Source: Jaapia argillacea MUCL 33604
Taxonomy: Eukaryota; Basidiomycota; Agaricomycetes; Jaapiales; Jaapiaceae
Assembly: GCA_000697665.1 (NCBI GenBank)
Contig: KL197718.1
Location: 689,099-753,098, forward strand
Length of the DNA stretch: 64,000 nucleotides
Reading direction: 5' to 3'
Both the position numbers and the translations under genes were made by a program. The notes below the pieces were generated by a model that was given only the letters and a program-made list of their open reading frames with translations, ran no database searches and was not told the origin of the DNA. Shown one piece after another: positions 36,058 through 46,699 of the stretch (its first letter is position 1; each line of letters opens with the position of its first letter).

Positions 36058-36857
36058 AAGTCACTTCAACGTACATCTGACGAGAATACAATATGGTTCC
36101 GAGATTAAGGAGACAAAACCCTCCGTATATCGATGCGAATTGAAACAACAGTATTTGATGGTCTGTGGTGAAAAGGTAGGTCGTAAGGTCGAAGGAAAGA
36201 ATTGGCACTCGTCGGCGCTGAGTATGTTGGTAATAATGGGGATAAGGGAGAAAAAATCTGGATAGTTCTACTAGTAAGTTAGCGACTGGAATACTGTATA
36301 CACAAGAGAGAGGTTGGAACTCACCACTTGTGGGAAAGAGTTGACAGGAAGCGAGAAGGGTAGGGCGATGAGAGAGGATAGTAGGGGTAGCTTCATGTTA
36401 CGAGGTTGCGGCTGGTTGTTGTCTCGGTTCATGCTCAGGAGCGAGATGTGGGAGGACGCGCCGATAGACGTGGAGGAGTAGGAGTAGGAGGTGCCATAGC
36501 TGCGGCTGAGGCCCTCCGAATCGCCGCTGCCTGAGCTTTTAAATTCTCAAGTTTCGCCTCAACAACAACGAGCTCGGCACTGGCAGCAGCAATCCTCGAC
36601 TCAACAGCAGCAATTTTCACCTCATTAACAGCGGTCTTCGCCATATTAGCGGCAATCCTCGCCTCGTTAACATAAATCGTCGCCTCCTTGATAGCAATCC
36701 TCCCCTCATTAGCAGCAATCCTTGCTTCAGCAGCAGCATCCTCCATTTGGACAGCGTACAGCTGCAACCGGAGCCAACTCGTTCCCTGTGCATGTTTCTA
36801 TGTGACGTGGTAGGCCTCGTAGCGCAGGGTCCTTCCAGTCTTGTGTACTTTGGGCAT
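36058..36857 (-). pseudogene. Coiled-coil MPK-type gene, copy 2, disrupted
   Basis: Near-duplicate of 41.42-42.22 kb at a constant offset of 5,361 bases and of copy 1 at 34.4-35.3 kb. The frame begins MPKVHKTGRTLRYEAYHVT and then has an in-frame TAG, as copy 1 does. The Ala/Glu-rich coiled-coil region (36767-36435) stays open. The TM-like follow-on region is also present. It is probably not translated in full. Confidence 0.5.
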
Positions 36858-37282
36858 GGTGGCCACTGAGATCTGAGAAGTGAGAGTAGGAAAGGCTGTT
36901 CTGTTCAATAACATCGTTTCGCAATCACTTGCCTCTGCCAGCCACAGCCACGTGGTCGTCCACCAGAAAAGGAGAGTGAGTTACCGTTTTCAGATCTCAT
37001 GTGTATCATGTCTCGAGGTTGAACCGTCTACACACCAACCGTCCATAAACTTCTCTGAGTATGCGACTCCGTCTACTTCCACACGGAAGGGAAACATACC
37101 AGTCCTTGATCTGTCGAGTCGCGCAATGGAGCTTTCAATGCAAGACATTTCAACAGGTCACTTGAGTCTTCAATTCAAACAGTCTACAATTTATGGTATA
37201 CAAATCAAACTTGGTGGTTCCTTCCGCTACGCTTCAAACAAGAGGGAATATAAAGGGATAGGATGCTACTCTAGCTGTGTGT

Positions 37283-38820
37283 TTATATCTGAAAGCCCGC
37301 GATGAGAGCATCATAGGCTGCAGCGGGATACGCTTTCGGCTCCAATGACAGGAACAAGACTCTCTACAAAGGAAACAGTCGATTACTTACCAAGCTGTCA
37401 CGAGGTGGAATTGAATGCGGAATGACTCACCCTCTTCCCTGCAGCAAATTCAGCAATGATGGAGTCAATCTCTGCACCGTCAGTTTGCGTGGACGACCCT
37501 GCAACAGGTTCTCGCAAAAACCTGTACTCGAAGCTTTCGATGACTTCTCGAGCAAGTGCAACCTTGTCCTGTTAAGATGAGTGTGTACAAATGAGTGCCA
37601 AGCAAGCGACGGGAGAGGAAATGGGCTCGCCTCGTCTGGAAGATCGTCAAACTCGGTTGGGGTGAGCTCTCCTTTGGGGTGGATGCAATAGTCGCCATGA
37701 ATGACATACTCGTCATGGGAAGTCGCGGAGAGACTGAAGACAATGACCAATTCGTCGTTGGGTATCGCAGGAGCATTGGCGGAGAGCATCAACCCCCGTT
37801 TTCCCGGACCAGAGGGGGTTCCACTTTTGCAAATTAACTTGACCCACCACTTCTCCGAGGTAGCGTCCGAGTCAGGAGTCAGGGTAACATTTGGAATGGG
37901 TAGACGGGAAAATGTGCCGGATTGTAGCTTCTGGTGACGATGACGCTGGCAGAGTTGGAACTTCTTCCTCTGGATCCTGCCCTGGTATCTCAGTGAGACG
38001 TAGATATACTTGTAAGCCAGCCAATTCTTTCTCTTCGCAGTCTTCTGTACAAGTAAGGTCAGCATCAGCTCAAGTATTTAGTCAGGTCCCTCCCTCACCT
38101 TGTGGCCAGCGAACAAGTATTTCGTCTTTTCCAAGAATTGTAGAGCACCCTTTGCTCTTGTTCCGTTCATGGTGACCATGGCAGTAGGTGAGTCAGGATG
38201 GGCGACCGAAGTGTACCCTAACGCGTGAGTCTCAACGTCATCGAGAACAAGGTCCGGAGAGTTGCCGCGAAAATTGACATCCGTGAATTTGTCAGGCACG
38301 ATGAGCGGGGAACTCGAGGTATATTTCGGGCTAAGGGTGCTGGTTGATCCTCAACGATTCGCTAAAGTTGTTTAGGGTGAGTACTTAAACGGGGGAAACT
38401 TGTCTTCTCAACGCACAGCTCGTCTATTTGCCTCTTGACAGGCAGGGGTCTTGGGAAGAGCGGGAGCATACGCAGGGGCAGGAAGAGACGCAGGTGCGGG
38501 AGGAGACGCAGGCGCAGGAGGAGACGCAGGCGCAGGAGGAGCCGCAGGCGCAGGAGGAGTCACAGGCGCATGAGACGCAGGCGCACGAGGAGAAGCGGAA
38601 ATAAAGGAGGTCCAGGTGACACTGGCTCTGGTGCCGGAGAGGGAGGCGCAGCAACAACTCCAGGTGGTGCAGGTTCAGGAACTGGGCACTGGTGCTGTCT
38701 GAAGAGCTTGACTGTTTTCCGATAGTCTTTGACAGTTTTCTGAAGATCTTGGATCTTTTTCCCCTGTACTCGCTTGTCTGAGAGAGAGACGTAGCCGCGG
38801 GGGTCGCTGGCCTTGACCAT
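37283..38820 (-). CDS. MPK/MVK-family coiled-coil, proline-rich protein, copy at 37-39 kb
   Basis: The start at 38820 reads MVKASDPRGYVSLSDKRV, then a Lys-rich helix (KIQDLQKTVKDYRKTVKLF) and a proline-rich stretch running into a minisatellite that encodes PPAPAS repeats. A frame change occurs near 38.6 kb, so an intron or a frameshift must be assumed there. The C-terminal domain matches the 44.2 kb member: EYVIHGDYCIHPKGELTPTEF, a helix with KVALAREVIE and EPVAGSS, EIDSIIAEFAAGK, and a last exon VLFLSLEPKAYPAAAYDALI ending at the stop at 37283-37285. No known domain is recognised. An intact gene is likely but not certain. Confidence 0.55.
38469..38596. repeat. 18-bp minisatellite (PPAPAS-coding on minus strand)
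   Basis: About seven tandem copies of GAGACGCAGGCGCAGGAG with small changes. On the minus strand, in one frame, each unit encodes Pro-Ala-Pro-Ala-Ser/Ala-Pro. It lies inside the MVK gene, where it extends the proline-rich linker. Confidence 0.75.
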
Positions 38821-38949
38821 CTTGTCAAATGATTGTGGGAGATAAGCTGTCCGACGTGCGGGGGTGGAAAGGAAAACGAGAGTCAAGTTCAAGTTCAAGT
38901 TCGAACGTCGTGACGCTAGGACTGTCGAAAGTCAGCCACCATCGATCAC

Positions 38950-40180
38950 GTCATTGCCTGGTGAATGTCATGTGATTCTCCCGAGCGGCTTTCACTCCAT
39001 AAAAGCCGTCGCCTAAGGTCAGTCTCCTTCCTGCTCCTTTCCTTCTCCCTCTCAACGTGCTGGTTCGCTCCCGTCTCTGTATCCGACTCTGGATGCAGGA
39101 AGTTCATGCTTGCGTGCCCAAGGAAACCTCGGACACTGTGGCATCGCCATTTGTTTGGCTGGATGTAAGGCGGACGATGGGGTCAGGCGCAGGTATTGAC
39201 TTGAACATGACAGAGATGGCTCTGGTCTTTGGGAATTCTATGGATCACTCCCGTCTCTGTGTCTTCGACGCAGAAAACTCGTGCTTAGCTAGCCAGAGGC
39301 AAGCCCCGGACACTGGCATCGCTCGCGATGGCAGGAGGAAGACGGGGTAAGTTGCAGGTAGACTTTGAACATGACGGAGATGGCTCCGCTTCTTTTTCTC
39401 AACTCTTCGGTTCAATCCCGTCTCTGTGTCTTCGATGCAGCAAAACTCGCGCTTAGCTAGCCAGAGGCAAGCCCCGGACACTGGCATCGCTCGCGATGGC
39501 AGGAGGAAGACGGGGTAAGTTGCAGGTAGACTTTGAACATGACGGATATGATGTCTCGGGGGGTTTTTTCCACTTTGCTTCGATCTCTTCTCTCCCTCCT
39601 TTCCCCACTCTTGGTTCTTCTCCCATTTTCTTCTGGCTTGGTTCACCTCGTTTGGTACCCCTACGGTGAGGCATTTTCGTCTCCATCCCATCGCATACTG
39701 CGGCTCATGCTATCATTTTGTTCTCCAGCATCATGTCCCCCTCGCAAGTACCATGCTTTGCCCATCAATCTAACCCGTACGTCGTTCGTTGATATTTCTC
39801 AGAACGTACTTCACTCATTTCTACGAGTAGTTCTCGACATCCTATTTCAATTTGCGTTTACAAGAGCCATTGCTTCTCCAAAAGTTCCCCTCGTACGTCG
39901 ACTCGTTGATGGTCCTCACGATGCGCTCAACTACGTTCTAGTCCTCATCCTTCCCTCTCGTTGCTTTAAATGTCACTTTGTACCACTCGTATGTGCTCGC
40001 TCCAGTAGGTCGGGGAGTTTTGACGGGAGGCGGGGGACCGCGGACCGGCTACCTATCGTCGCAAGAGACAACGATCCACGGTCAAGCCGACCGCAATGGG
40101 TGATGGGTTTAGATCCGACTTGCTTGCATTTCATGGCCCGGAGCGCATGTATCGACGGTTTTCTTCTTCGCACAACTTGT
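38950..40180 (+). repeat. Repeated TATA-bearing noncoding unit, copy 2
   Basis: Closest relative of the 8.7-9.8 kb unit. It has three tandem subrepeats (about 39064-39235, 39247-39385, 39417-39560); the last two are nearly identical over AGCCAGAGGCAAGCCCCGG and following sequence. An intron-like element lies at 39666-39728 (GTGAGG to CTCCAG) at the position used by the 9279-9340 intron. The 3' module is at about 40013-40140. Open frames differ from copy to copy. Confidence 0.6.
38997..39005 (+). promoter_or_regulatory. TATA box of repeated noncoding unit, copy 2
   Basis: CCATAAAAG preceded by ATGTGATTCTCCCGAG and GCGGCTTTCACT, the same box order as at 8741, 42662, 46784 and 49306. It diverges from the MVK gene start at 38820, about 180 bp away. 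Confidence 0.5.
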
Positions 40181-40261
40181 ATACATACATCACAACGTTT
40201 ATGGATTATTAGTCAGGCTACATACAAGACGGGTTTAGAATCCAACACGAGAATATGTTAG

Positions 40262-40560
40262 CGTCACAGACAAAGCAGCCGACGAGGGCGCGTTGAAGGG
40301 GTTTGGTGGGAGACGGTGGCATGCGGCTGACTACTGCCTTCCTTCTCTTCCAAGATGGGTTGGCGGGAGACCATGATGGCAGCGGTTGGAGACAGAGGTC
40401 TGTCGCAGGAGCACTCAACATGTGAAGGGGAGAAAGGGAGGAGTCACCAAGTGATTTCCATGCGGAGAAGTGGCCAATGTGGCGAGAACCTCCGAGGGCG
40501 AGCACCCTGTGTGCTGGTTGACATTTGAGGTAGTGAGGTAGTGGAACTGCGTGAGTCTCT
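40262..40560 (-). pseudogene. Chimeric patch: EH-gene fragment joined to epimerase-gene 5' end
   Basis: Plus-strand text at about 40330-40420 (cttccaagatgggttggc, ggagaccatgatggcagcgg) matches 27870-27960 inside EH paralogue A, in the same orientation. Next to it, the minus strand at about 40430-40530 reads CTCGGAGGTTCTCGCCACAT and neighbours, matching the 5' leader and first exon of the NAD(P)-binding gene at 2495-2610. The predicted peptide ALGGSRHIGHFSAWKSLG parallels LGGSRHIGYFSALRLLG. The match includes untranslated leader and intron-side sequence, so it is copied DNA rather than a processed transcript. It directly follows the 3' module of the repeated unit. Confidence 0.65.
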
Positions 40561-40853
40561 TTGATGGCTGATAACAGACTCTGAGTGTGTTGTCTCTTCA
40601 ATCAATACGAAGACTCTCGTTCGTGGAAGGAAATAAGTGCACAAACGCGAAGTCGAGCCGTAGACAACGATCAACGACCTCGCCGCGTTCTACGGCTTTC
40701 TGACCATCAAAGACATGAAAATCTATGACTCTGGAGAGGAAGAGATGAAGACGTGCAAGTGAACATTAGTCGTGTTCTGAGGTGTTCGCATTTCACGATG
40801 TAGGTCATTTCCGCACGCGTCGAATGAGATGTGGCTTTACATGCATATTGGGG

Positions 40854-41408
40854 TCATACAGCCGTAGCCGTAGCGTTCGGTGAGGAAGACTGCATATCCC
40901 AATCGGCCTGGCCCAAGCGATCCAACACCACGTCGCCGTCGTTCCACTCGCGTGACCTAAAACATGAGCAAGACTAAACATGCATATGGAACGCTCACCC
41001 GACCGTCATCCTAGGACTCGTCAGACAGACACCAACCTCTTAGCCCAATCCGCTCCGATGTCAAGGACCAGCTCGTCTTGATCAACATCTGGCACCGTGA
41101 TGGTCCCCAAAGTGCCGAAAACAGCAGAGAAAGCCCTCCCAACACCATCACTCACCATCATCCTCGAGCATCAGCTCTGCTAGCGGAATTCCCTCCAGAT
41201 GCTGCAATGGCGTCGGCCTCTCCATACATATAGGGATGTATGGGACGTTCTGGAATCGATAGTCGCGCGAGTTTGGTAGGTCGCCTTGTCTCAGATATTG
41301 GAAGATATGTCCGGGTATATGGATGCATCTGCAGAGATGGAGGGCTTCTATGGTCGGATTTCGACAGAGGAAATCACATAATAATTTGAGAAAATAAGTA
41401 CATGACAT
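40854..41408 (-). pseudogene. 3' fragment of an unidentified gene, copy 2
   Basis: Same sequence as 35524-36047 but complete at its 3' end: after DELVLDIGADWAKR and SREWNDGDVVLDRLGQADW it ends MQSSSPNATATAV and TGA at 40854-40856. The left-hand start (LCDFLCRNPTIEALHLC) resembles a leucine-rich repeat edge. No upstream exons are present, because the sequence switches to the coiled-coil unit at about 41419. Likely a captured or duplicated gene end. Confidence 0.45.
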
Positions 41409-41795
41409 CGACAGTTCTAAGTCACTTCAACGTACATCTGACGAGAATACAATATGGTTCCGAGATTAAGGAGACAAAACCCTCCGTATATCGATGCGAA
41501 TTGAAACAACAGTATTTGATGGTCTGTGGTGAAAAGGTAGGTCGTAAGGTCGAAGGAAAGAATTGGCACTCGTCGGCGCTGAGTATGTTGGTAATAATGG
41601 GGATAAGGGAGAAAAAATCTGGATAGTTCTACTAGTAAGTTAGCGACTGGAATACTGTATACACAAGAGAGAGGTTGGAACTCACCACTTGTGGGAAAGA
41701 GTTGACAGGAAGCGAGAAGGGTAGGGCGATGAGAGAGGATAGTAGGGGTAGCTTCATGTTACGAGGTTGCGGCTGGTTGTTGTCTCGGTTCATGC

Positions 41796-42218
41796 TCAGG
41801 AGCGAGATGTGGGAGGACGCGCCGATAGACGTGGAGGAGTAGGAGTAGGAGGTGCCATAGCTGCGGCTGAGGCCCTCCGAATCGCCGCTGCCTGAGCTTT
41901 TAAATTCTCAAGTTTCGCCTCAACAACAACGAGCTCGGCACTGGCAGCAGCAATCCTCGACTCAACAGCAGCAATTTTCACCTCATTAACAGCGGTCTTC
42001 GCCATATTAGCGGCAATCCTCGCCTCGTTAACATAAATCGTCGCCTCGTTGATAGCAATCCTCCCCTCATTAGCAGCAATCCTCGCTTCAGCAGCAGCAT
42101 CCTCCATCTGGACAGCGTACAGCTGCAACCGGAGCCAACTCGTTCCCTGTGCATGTTTCCGTGTGACGTGGTAGGCCTCGTAGCGCAGGGTCCTGCCAGT
42201 CTTGTGTACTTTGGGCAT
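41796..42218 (-). CDS. Coiled-coil MPK-family protein, copy 3 (open)
   Basis: 140 residues without interruption. The N-terminus MPKVHKTGRTLRYEAYHVT is shared with the 44.2-46.0 kb protein (MPKASDLKSTRALRYDTYQVT). A strongly helical Ala/Glu/Asn repeat follows (EARIAANEGRIAINEA, NEARIAANMAKTAVNEV), probably a coiled coil, then a short proline tail (APPTPTPPRLSARPPTS). Copies 1 and 2 carry a stop after the 19th codon where this copy has Arg. A further hydrophobic frame lies just downstream (to about 41.42 kb) with a possible intron; it may be a missing C-terminal exon. Function unknown. Confidence 0.55.
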   Translation of the reverse strand: MPKVHKTGRTLRYEAYHVTRKHAQGTSWLRLQLYAVQMEDAAAEARIAANEGRIAINEATIYVNEARIAANMAKTAVNEVKIAAVESRIAAASAELVVVEAKLENLKAQAAAIRRASAAAMAPPTPTPPRLSARPPTSRS

Positions 42219-42599
42219 GGTGATCGCTGAGATCTGAGAAGTGAGTGAGAGTAGGAAAGGCTGTTCTGTTCAATAACATCGTTTCGCAAGGACTTGCCTC
42301 CGCCAGCCACAGCCACGTGGTCGTCCACCAGAAGAGGAGAGTGAGTTACTGTTTCAAGTCTCATCTGTATCATGTCTCGAGGTTGAACGTTGAACATTGA
42401 ACCCTCTACTTATGCCCTTCTTATCTATCCCTGGGTCGCTGTGTCCGAGGTTACTCTGTTCACATGAAATCAACCTTTACAATGGTCGCTCCCATCATGT
42501 AAACTCGTCAGGGAGGTTGAAAATTTCAGCGATTTTGGTTCATGCTGCTGTAGCTGGAGGGTATTTCGTCCTTGTCCAACAGTCGAGAGTGTGCGGGTA

Positions 42600-43870
42600 T
42601 ATGCGTCATGATGTAGTCCTCCGCCTCCATGTGATTGTCCCGAAGGGGGTGGTGGCTTTCACTATAAGTAAGGTATGTCGTCCCAGTTTTCCCTCCGTCG
42701 TTCATTCCCTCCCCTTCCTTCCCTGTTGCCAACCTCCCGTTCTTCTAGTTCCCGCCCGTCTCTGTGTCCAATAGACGCAGCAGAGCGATGTATCGGCCCT
42801 TACATTCCTGGACCCTTCATCGTGCCTGCATGGTGTTAGGAGGAAAGGATTAGGGTACCGAGCCATAGTTTTGAAGATGGCGGGGGTCGGTTCTGGATCA
42901 GTGGCCGCTCTCGTTCGATCATACCTATGTGTCCGTTGGATGCAGCGAAGTCGTGTATCAACCGCTGGAGTCCCCAACCTTTCGAGGAGATGACGGGACG
43001 AGGAGAATCACGTCTTTTCGAAAAGGGTTTTGATCATTCCAGATGTTGGCAACTACGGCTCTTCAGTTCCTCTCCTCGGCTCGTTCGCTCTCAGGACGAG
43101 GCAACACTGATTTGATCACACCTATGTGTCCGTTGGACGCAGCGAAGTCGTGTATCAACCGCTGGAGTCCCCAACCTTTCGAGGAGATGACGGGACGAGG
43201 AGAATCACGTCTTTTCGAAAAGGGTTTTGATTGTTCCGATTGTTGGCAACTCCGATCCGTCCCCTTACCTTCTCTTCCTGGTTGCCTCTCAGGCTGAGTA
43301 ACGTTGCTCGCTGTGAGGCTGACGTTTCATATTTCTCATCACCTGTGGATCCAAAATCATTTCGGTTAGCTGGCTCCTCCCGCTCTTCCATCTCATATTG
43401 CTGACAATTGGTTTTGCAGCGACCGTCACCTCTTGTCTTCTTCAATTGCAGTATTTATATATGAAGTACACCACGACTTGTCAGCCTGCCTCAGTCACTT
43501 TCTTTGGCCTCTCTGATGCATCGGTTTACAGTTTCGCTCCGTTTCTATTCATTCCGTTCACTGAGTGCTTGTAAGCCTTCGCCATCGTTGTTGTGCCATG
43601 CTCTGGAGGGTGGGGGACTTTTGACGGGAGACAGGGGACTGCGGACCGGCTACCTATCATCACAAGAGACGAAGTTCCACGGTCGAGCCGGGTTCGAATC
43701 CTACCGTCTTGCATTCCAATTGCCAGGAGCTTGCATATCCTTCGCAATGTCCATTTCTCTTTGTGCCGCCTATCGTGTGTAAACGCCACGGACGTGATTG
43801 TTGATTCGAGATTAATTGTGCCTCGCGATAATAGAAGTGTAAGACATTGAATGTGGGTCGCCTTACCACA
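42600..43870 (+). repeat. Repeated TATA-bearing noncoding unit, copy 3
   Basis: After the promoter come subrepeats of about 200 bp. Two are almost identical (about 42925-43050 and 43125-43252, sharing CGCTGGAGTCCCCAACC and GAGGAGATGACGGGACG). An intron-like element lies at 43365-43419 (GTTAGC, branch TTGCTGAC, TTTTGCAG). The 3' module is at about 43608-43730, followed by a tail shared with the 46.7 and 49.2 kb copies. A perfect B-box-like GGTTCGAATCC occurs near 43690, only in this copy. A reading frame (LLCHALEGGG ... LRTGYLSSQET) is partly shared with the 50.2 kb copy but lost at 47.7 kb. Confidence 0.6.
42662..42668 (+). promoter_or_regulatory. TATA box of repeated noncoding unit, copy 3
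   Basis: CTATAAG preceded by CATGTGATTGTCCCGAAG and GGTGGCTTTCA. It diverges from the coiled-coil gene that starts at 42218. Confidence 0.55.
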
Positions 43871-44060
43871 GGTGGGTGGGATAGGTCTTATTCAAACCCT
43901 AGACCTTGGGGGTGTACGCGAGCTTATTCAACTCCTCATCCGTCCCCTTAATCTTCTCAGGCTCCGCCCACTCGTGTCCGACTTTGATGAGTTCAACCTT
44001 ACTGAAGGGTGCGACGGAACCTCTGACCGTTCGAGAAAATACATTTCCAAGGTGCGAAAT
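43870..44060 (-). pseudogene. GH5 gene 3'-end remnant, copy A
   Basis: Plus-strand text such as GAGCTTATTCAACTCCTC, CTCCGCCCACTC and TTTGATGAGTTCAACC matches the last 250 bp of the GH5 gene at 50.64-50.86 kb, with many substitutions. It is placed between the 3' end of a noncoding unit and the 3' end of an MPK gene, exactly as the remnant at 48 kb is. Confidence 0.6.
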
Positions 44061-44234
44061 ACATCTGTCCTAGTATACTGTGGAACTATCAATCTATCTG
44101 TGTAATGTGCACCAGAATCCAGAGATGAAGAAAACGAACGCTTTACAAATCGATACAAATCGATACAATGATCATACAACGATCCTTTGATTGTCTGTGA
44201 TGAGGGGTCTAGTTGTGAGGTTGAAAGAAAATAA

Positions 44235-46033
44235 CTACTCGTCGTCCGCCAGCGTGTTGAAAGGCATGGTTCCGGCCGCAATCAGGGCGTCGTAAGCCTT
44301 AGTATCATAGCCTACCGGCTCCAGCACCAGTACCCTAATGACCTGCAGGCGACGTAGCACATGAACAGGGGGTAATCATAAAGAGCATGAATGTAGGCTT
44401 ACATGCTTCCCAGTCCTGATCGCATCTATGGCGGCTGTGACCTCGGGATCTTCCTGAGCGTTCGAGGGCCCCGCGACGGGTTCCCGTTTCCGTTCGAGGT
44501 CGACGACTTTGAGAATATCCAAAGCCAAAATGACCTTATCCTGATGCGCAGAACCAGTGAACCGGTCAGCACAAACAATGCAACAAAATTGAAGACATAC
44601 CTTTTGTTGGAGTTCGTCGAACTCTTCAATTTCGAGCGAACGTTGGTTGTGGATGTGGTAATCACCGTACACAATGAAAATTCCAGAATCCTCTCCAGGT
44701 CCGAATACTCCCACTGGCTCTCCCTCGGCAAATTCAGGGGGATTTACCGCCAATATAGCTCCCTCGTACCCTGGAGCCAAGGGACGCCCGACGGTATTGT
44801 TGATCGAAATCCATTGTTTGGCACCAATGTTTTGTCTATCAGGGTGAGTATGATTCTTGGTATGAATTTTGGGCATCCGGGAAAACATCTGTTTGCCGAG
44901 AACTGTCAGGTTCAGGAGTGAATGGCAAATCTGAGTGGGACTGCAAGTTCTTCGTTCATCATTAGGGACAACGAATCTCTTCATTCCCTTCCTAATGGAG
45001 TACCATGGCGCCGTGAGTGAGAGGTTTTTCTTGGGAAAGCAACATCAGAACTGTTCATAGACCACGCATAATGCTCACCTGTGGCAGTGATTGGTTCGGC
45101 AAATTGTTCGCCCCCAACTCATAAACTCTCCCCGCGGTTTTCTTCCTCCCGTTCTCCGTAGTATTCGCAGTCGGTGAAGTGGGAGGAGAGATCTTCGAAT
45201 ATCCTAAGTCGTCGGCAAGATCATTCTGACGAGGTTGGAGAGTGAGATCCTGAGGCGTACCGCCTGAGAAATCCACTTTTGGGAGCTGGTAGGGTGCTGC
45301 TGGAGCCTCACGAGCTGGTGAAATTGTAGGTGAGGCACCATCGTCCGTCCTTCGATTCCCGACAACAGGCGTCGGGGGGACTGGGGTGAGGGGAGAGCCA
45401 ATTTGGTCATTCAAAGGAGCGATGGACATTTGTCGGTCTCGAGTTAATCGCTAGAGTAGATGAACCGGTGAGAAATGAGACAGAAATGTACGGGTTGAAG
45501 CTCACTGCTCGAGGATTCGTATGCGGATGGGGAGGGGTGATGGGAGGCGGAGAAAAGGCAGGTGCATGAGGAAGGGCCATGGCTGGGGGAACGGGAGGCG
45601 CCCCATATTCTGGGGCTGCAGTTGGTGGCCATGGTGGAGCGAGAGCAGGTTCGTGCTCAGGAGCGGGGGGGCTGGACGGTTGTGCTGGTAGAAGCGGAGA
45701 CTGAGGAGGAGGTGCTGCAGCTGCAGCAGGGTCGCTCTGACGCTTCGCTTCTTCAGCCTCCAGAGCCTCTGCTCTGGCCTGCCAGAAACGACTTCTTGCA
45801 TCAGCAGCAGCAATTTCCGCCTTAAAAGCTATGGCTTCCGCAGCACCTTTTGCCTCTGATGCAGCGAATTTCACTTCCAATGCAGCGACTTTCACATCCG
45901 AGGCAGCCGACTTCCTTCGAGCTGCGTCACGCTCCGACTGGAGGTGGGTCTTCTTTACCGCATGACTCTGAGTCACCTGGTAGGTGTCGTAGCGGAGTGC
46001 TCTGGTGGACTTCAAGTCGGATGCTTTTGGCAT
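44235..46033 (-). CDS. MPK-family coiled-coil, proline-rich protein (best full copy)
   Basis: Start at 46033: MPKASDLKSTRALRYDTYQV, then a Lys/Ala/Glu-rich coiled-coil region (VAALEVKFAASEAKGAAEA, ARAEALEAEEAKRQ) and a long proline-rich stretch. Exon 1 ends at 45506 and exon 2 runs 45450-45079 (LTPVPPTPVV, then LGYSKISPPTSPT), joined in frame by a GTGAGC/CTAG intron. Further exons encode a compact domain (GYEGAILAVNPPEF, GVFGPGEDSGIFIVYGDYHI, EIEEFDELQQK), a helix with EPVAGPSNAQEDPEVTAAID, and the C-terminus VLVLEPVGYDTKAYDALIAA ending at the TAG at 44235-44237. The C-terminal motif recurs in the 37.3 and 48.4 kb copies, so it is the conserved part. The middle splice sites are uncertain. I recognise no known family. 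Confidence 0.65.
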
Positions 46034-46699
46034 GATGGCGCTGAGTAGCAGATGGAACGAAGGCAAAGGATGATCTAGAACGACGGTCAGGGAGAAAAGA
46101 ATGTGTGTGTGGGGGGGACAGATAGGGAAGGATGTGGGGAAAGTAAACTTGAAGATATGGGGCGGACGAGCTTCAACCAAAGGGTTTAAGAACGGTTTCG
46201 ACGAGAGCCAGAAACGGAAAACGTATTACCGTATTCAGCCCCCTTCTCCTTCACTTCGGCGACTTGTTGGTGATTTCAAAATCATTAAGGACAAGTGAAA
46301 GACCACGGACTAAATGCATGGTGCAACATGGAGCGCACTTCATTTTCCAGGGAACCAAATGGGTTTGGGAGGACGGTATCTGAGGCATCCGGTTTGTCTA
46401 TCGATCGAACAAGTATTCAGCTTGAAGTTGGAGATATCACCAAGTCACTGGTCACGGTAGTGACGAGTCCTGTCCTGCATTGTGTGACACGCCTGACAAC
46501 AGCAACCTTTGGATCGAATGCTATGCCAATGTAAAACGCATACTTATTCCACATGACCTACTTATTTCTCCCCTCTATAGAGCAGAACCTCAATCAGCTT
46601 TGAAGTGATGAGTCAAGTGCTAGGTCGCGATTGCAGACACTAGCCTACCGGAGCACTGGAAATCCCCAGAGGGTATTTCGTTTTTGTCCAACAGTCGAG

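Noticed and set aside
38469-38596. CRISPR-like array
   Set aside because: The 18-bp units are directly abutting with no unique spacers. This is a coding minisatellite in a eukaryote.
43680-43710. Perfect B-box-like GGTTCGAATCC, possible tRNA or tRNA-derived SINE
   Set aside because: No A box at the right distance and no T-arm or acceptor pairing. The other copies of the module have different bases here.
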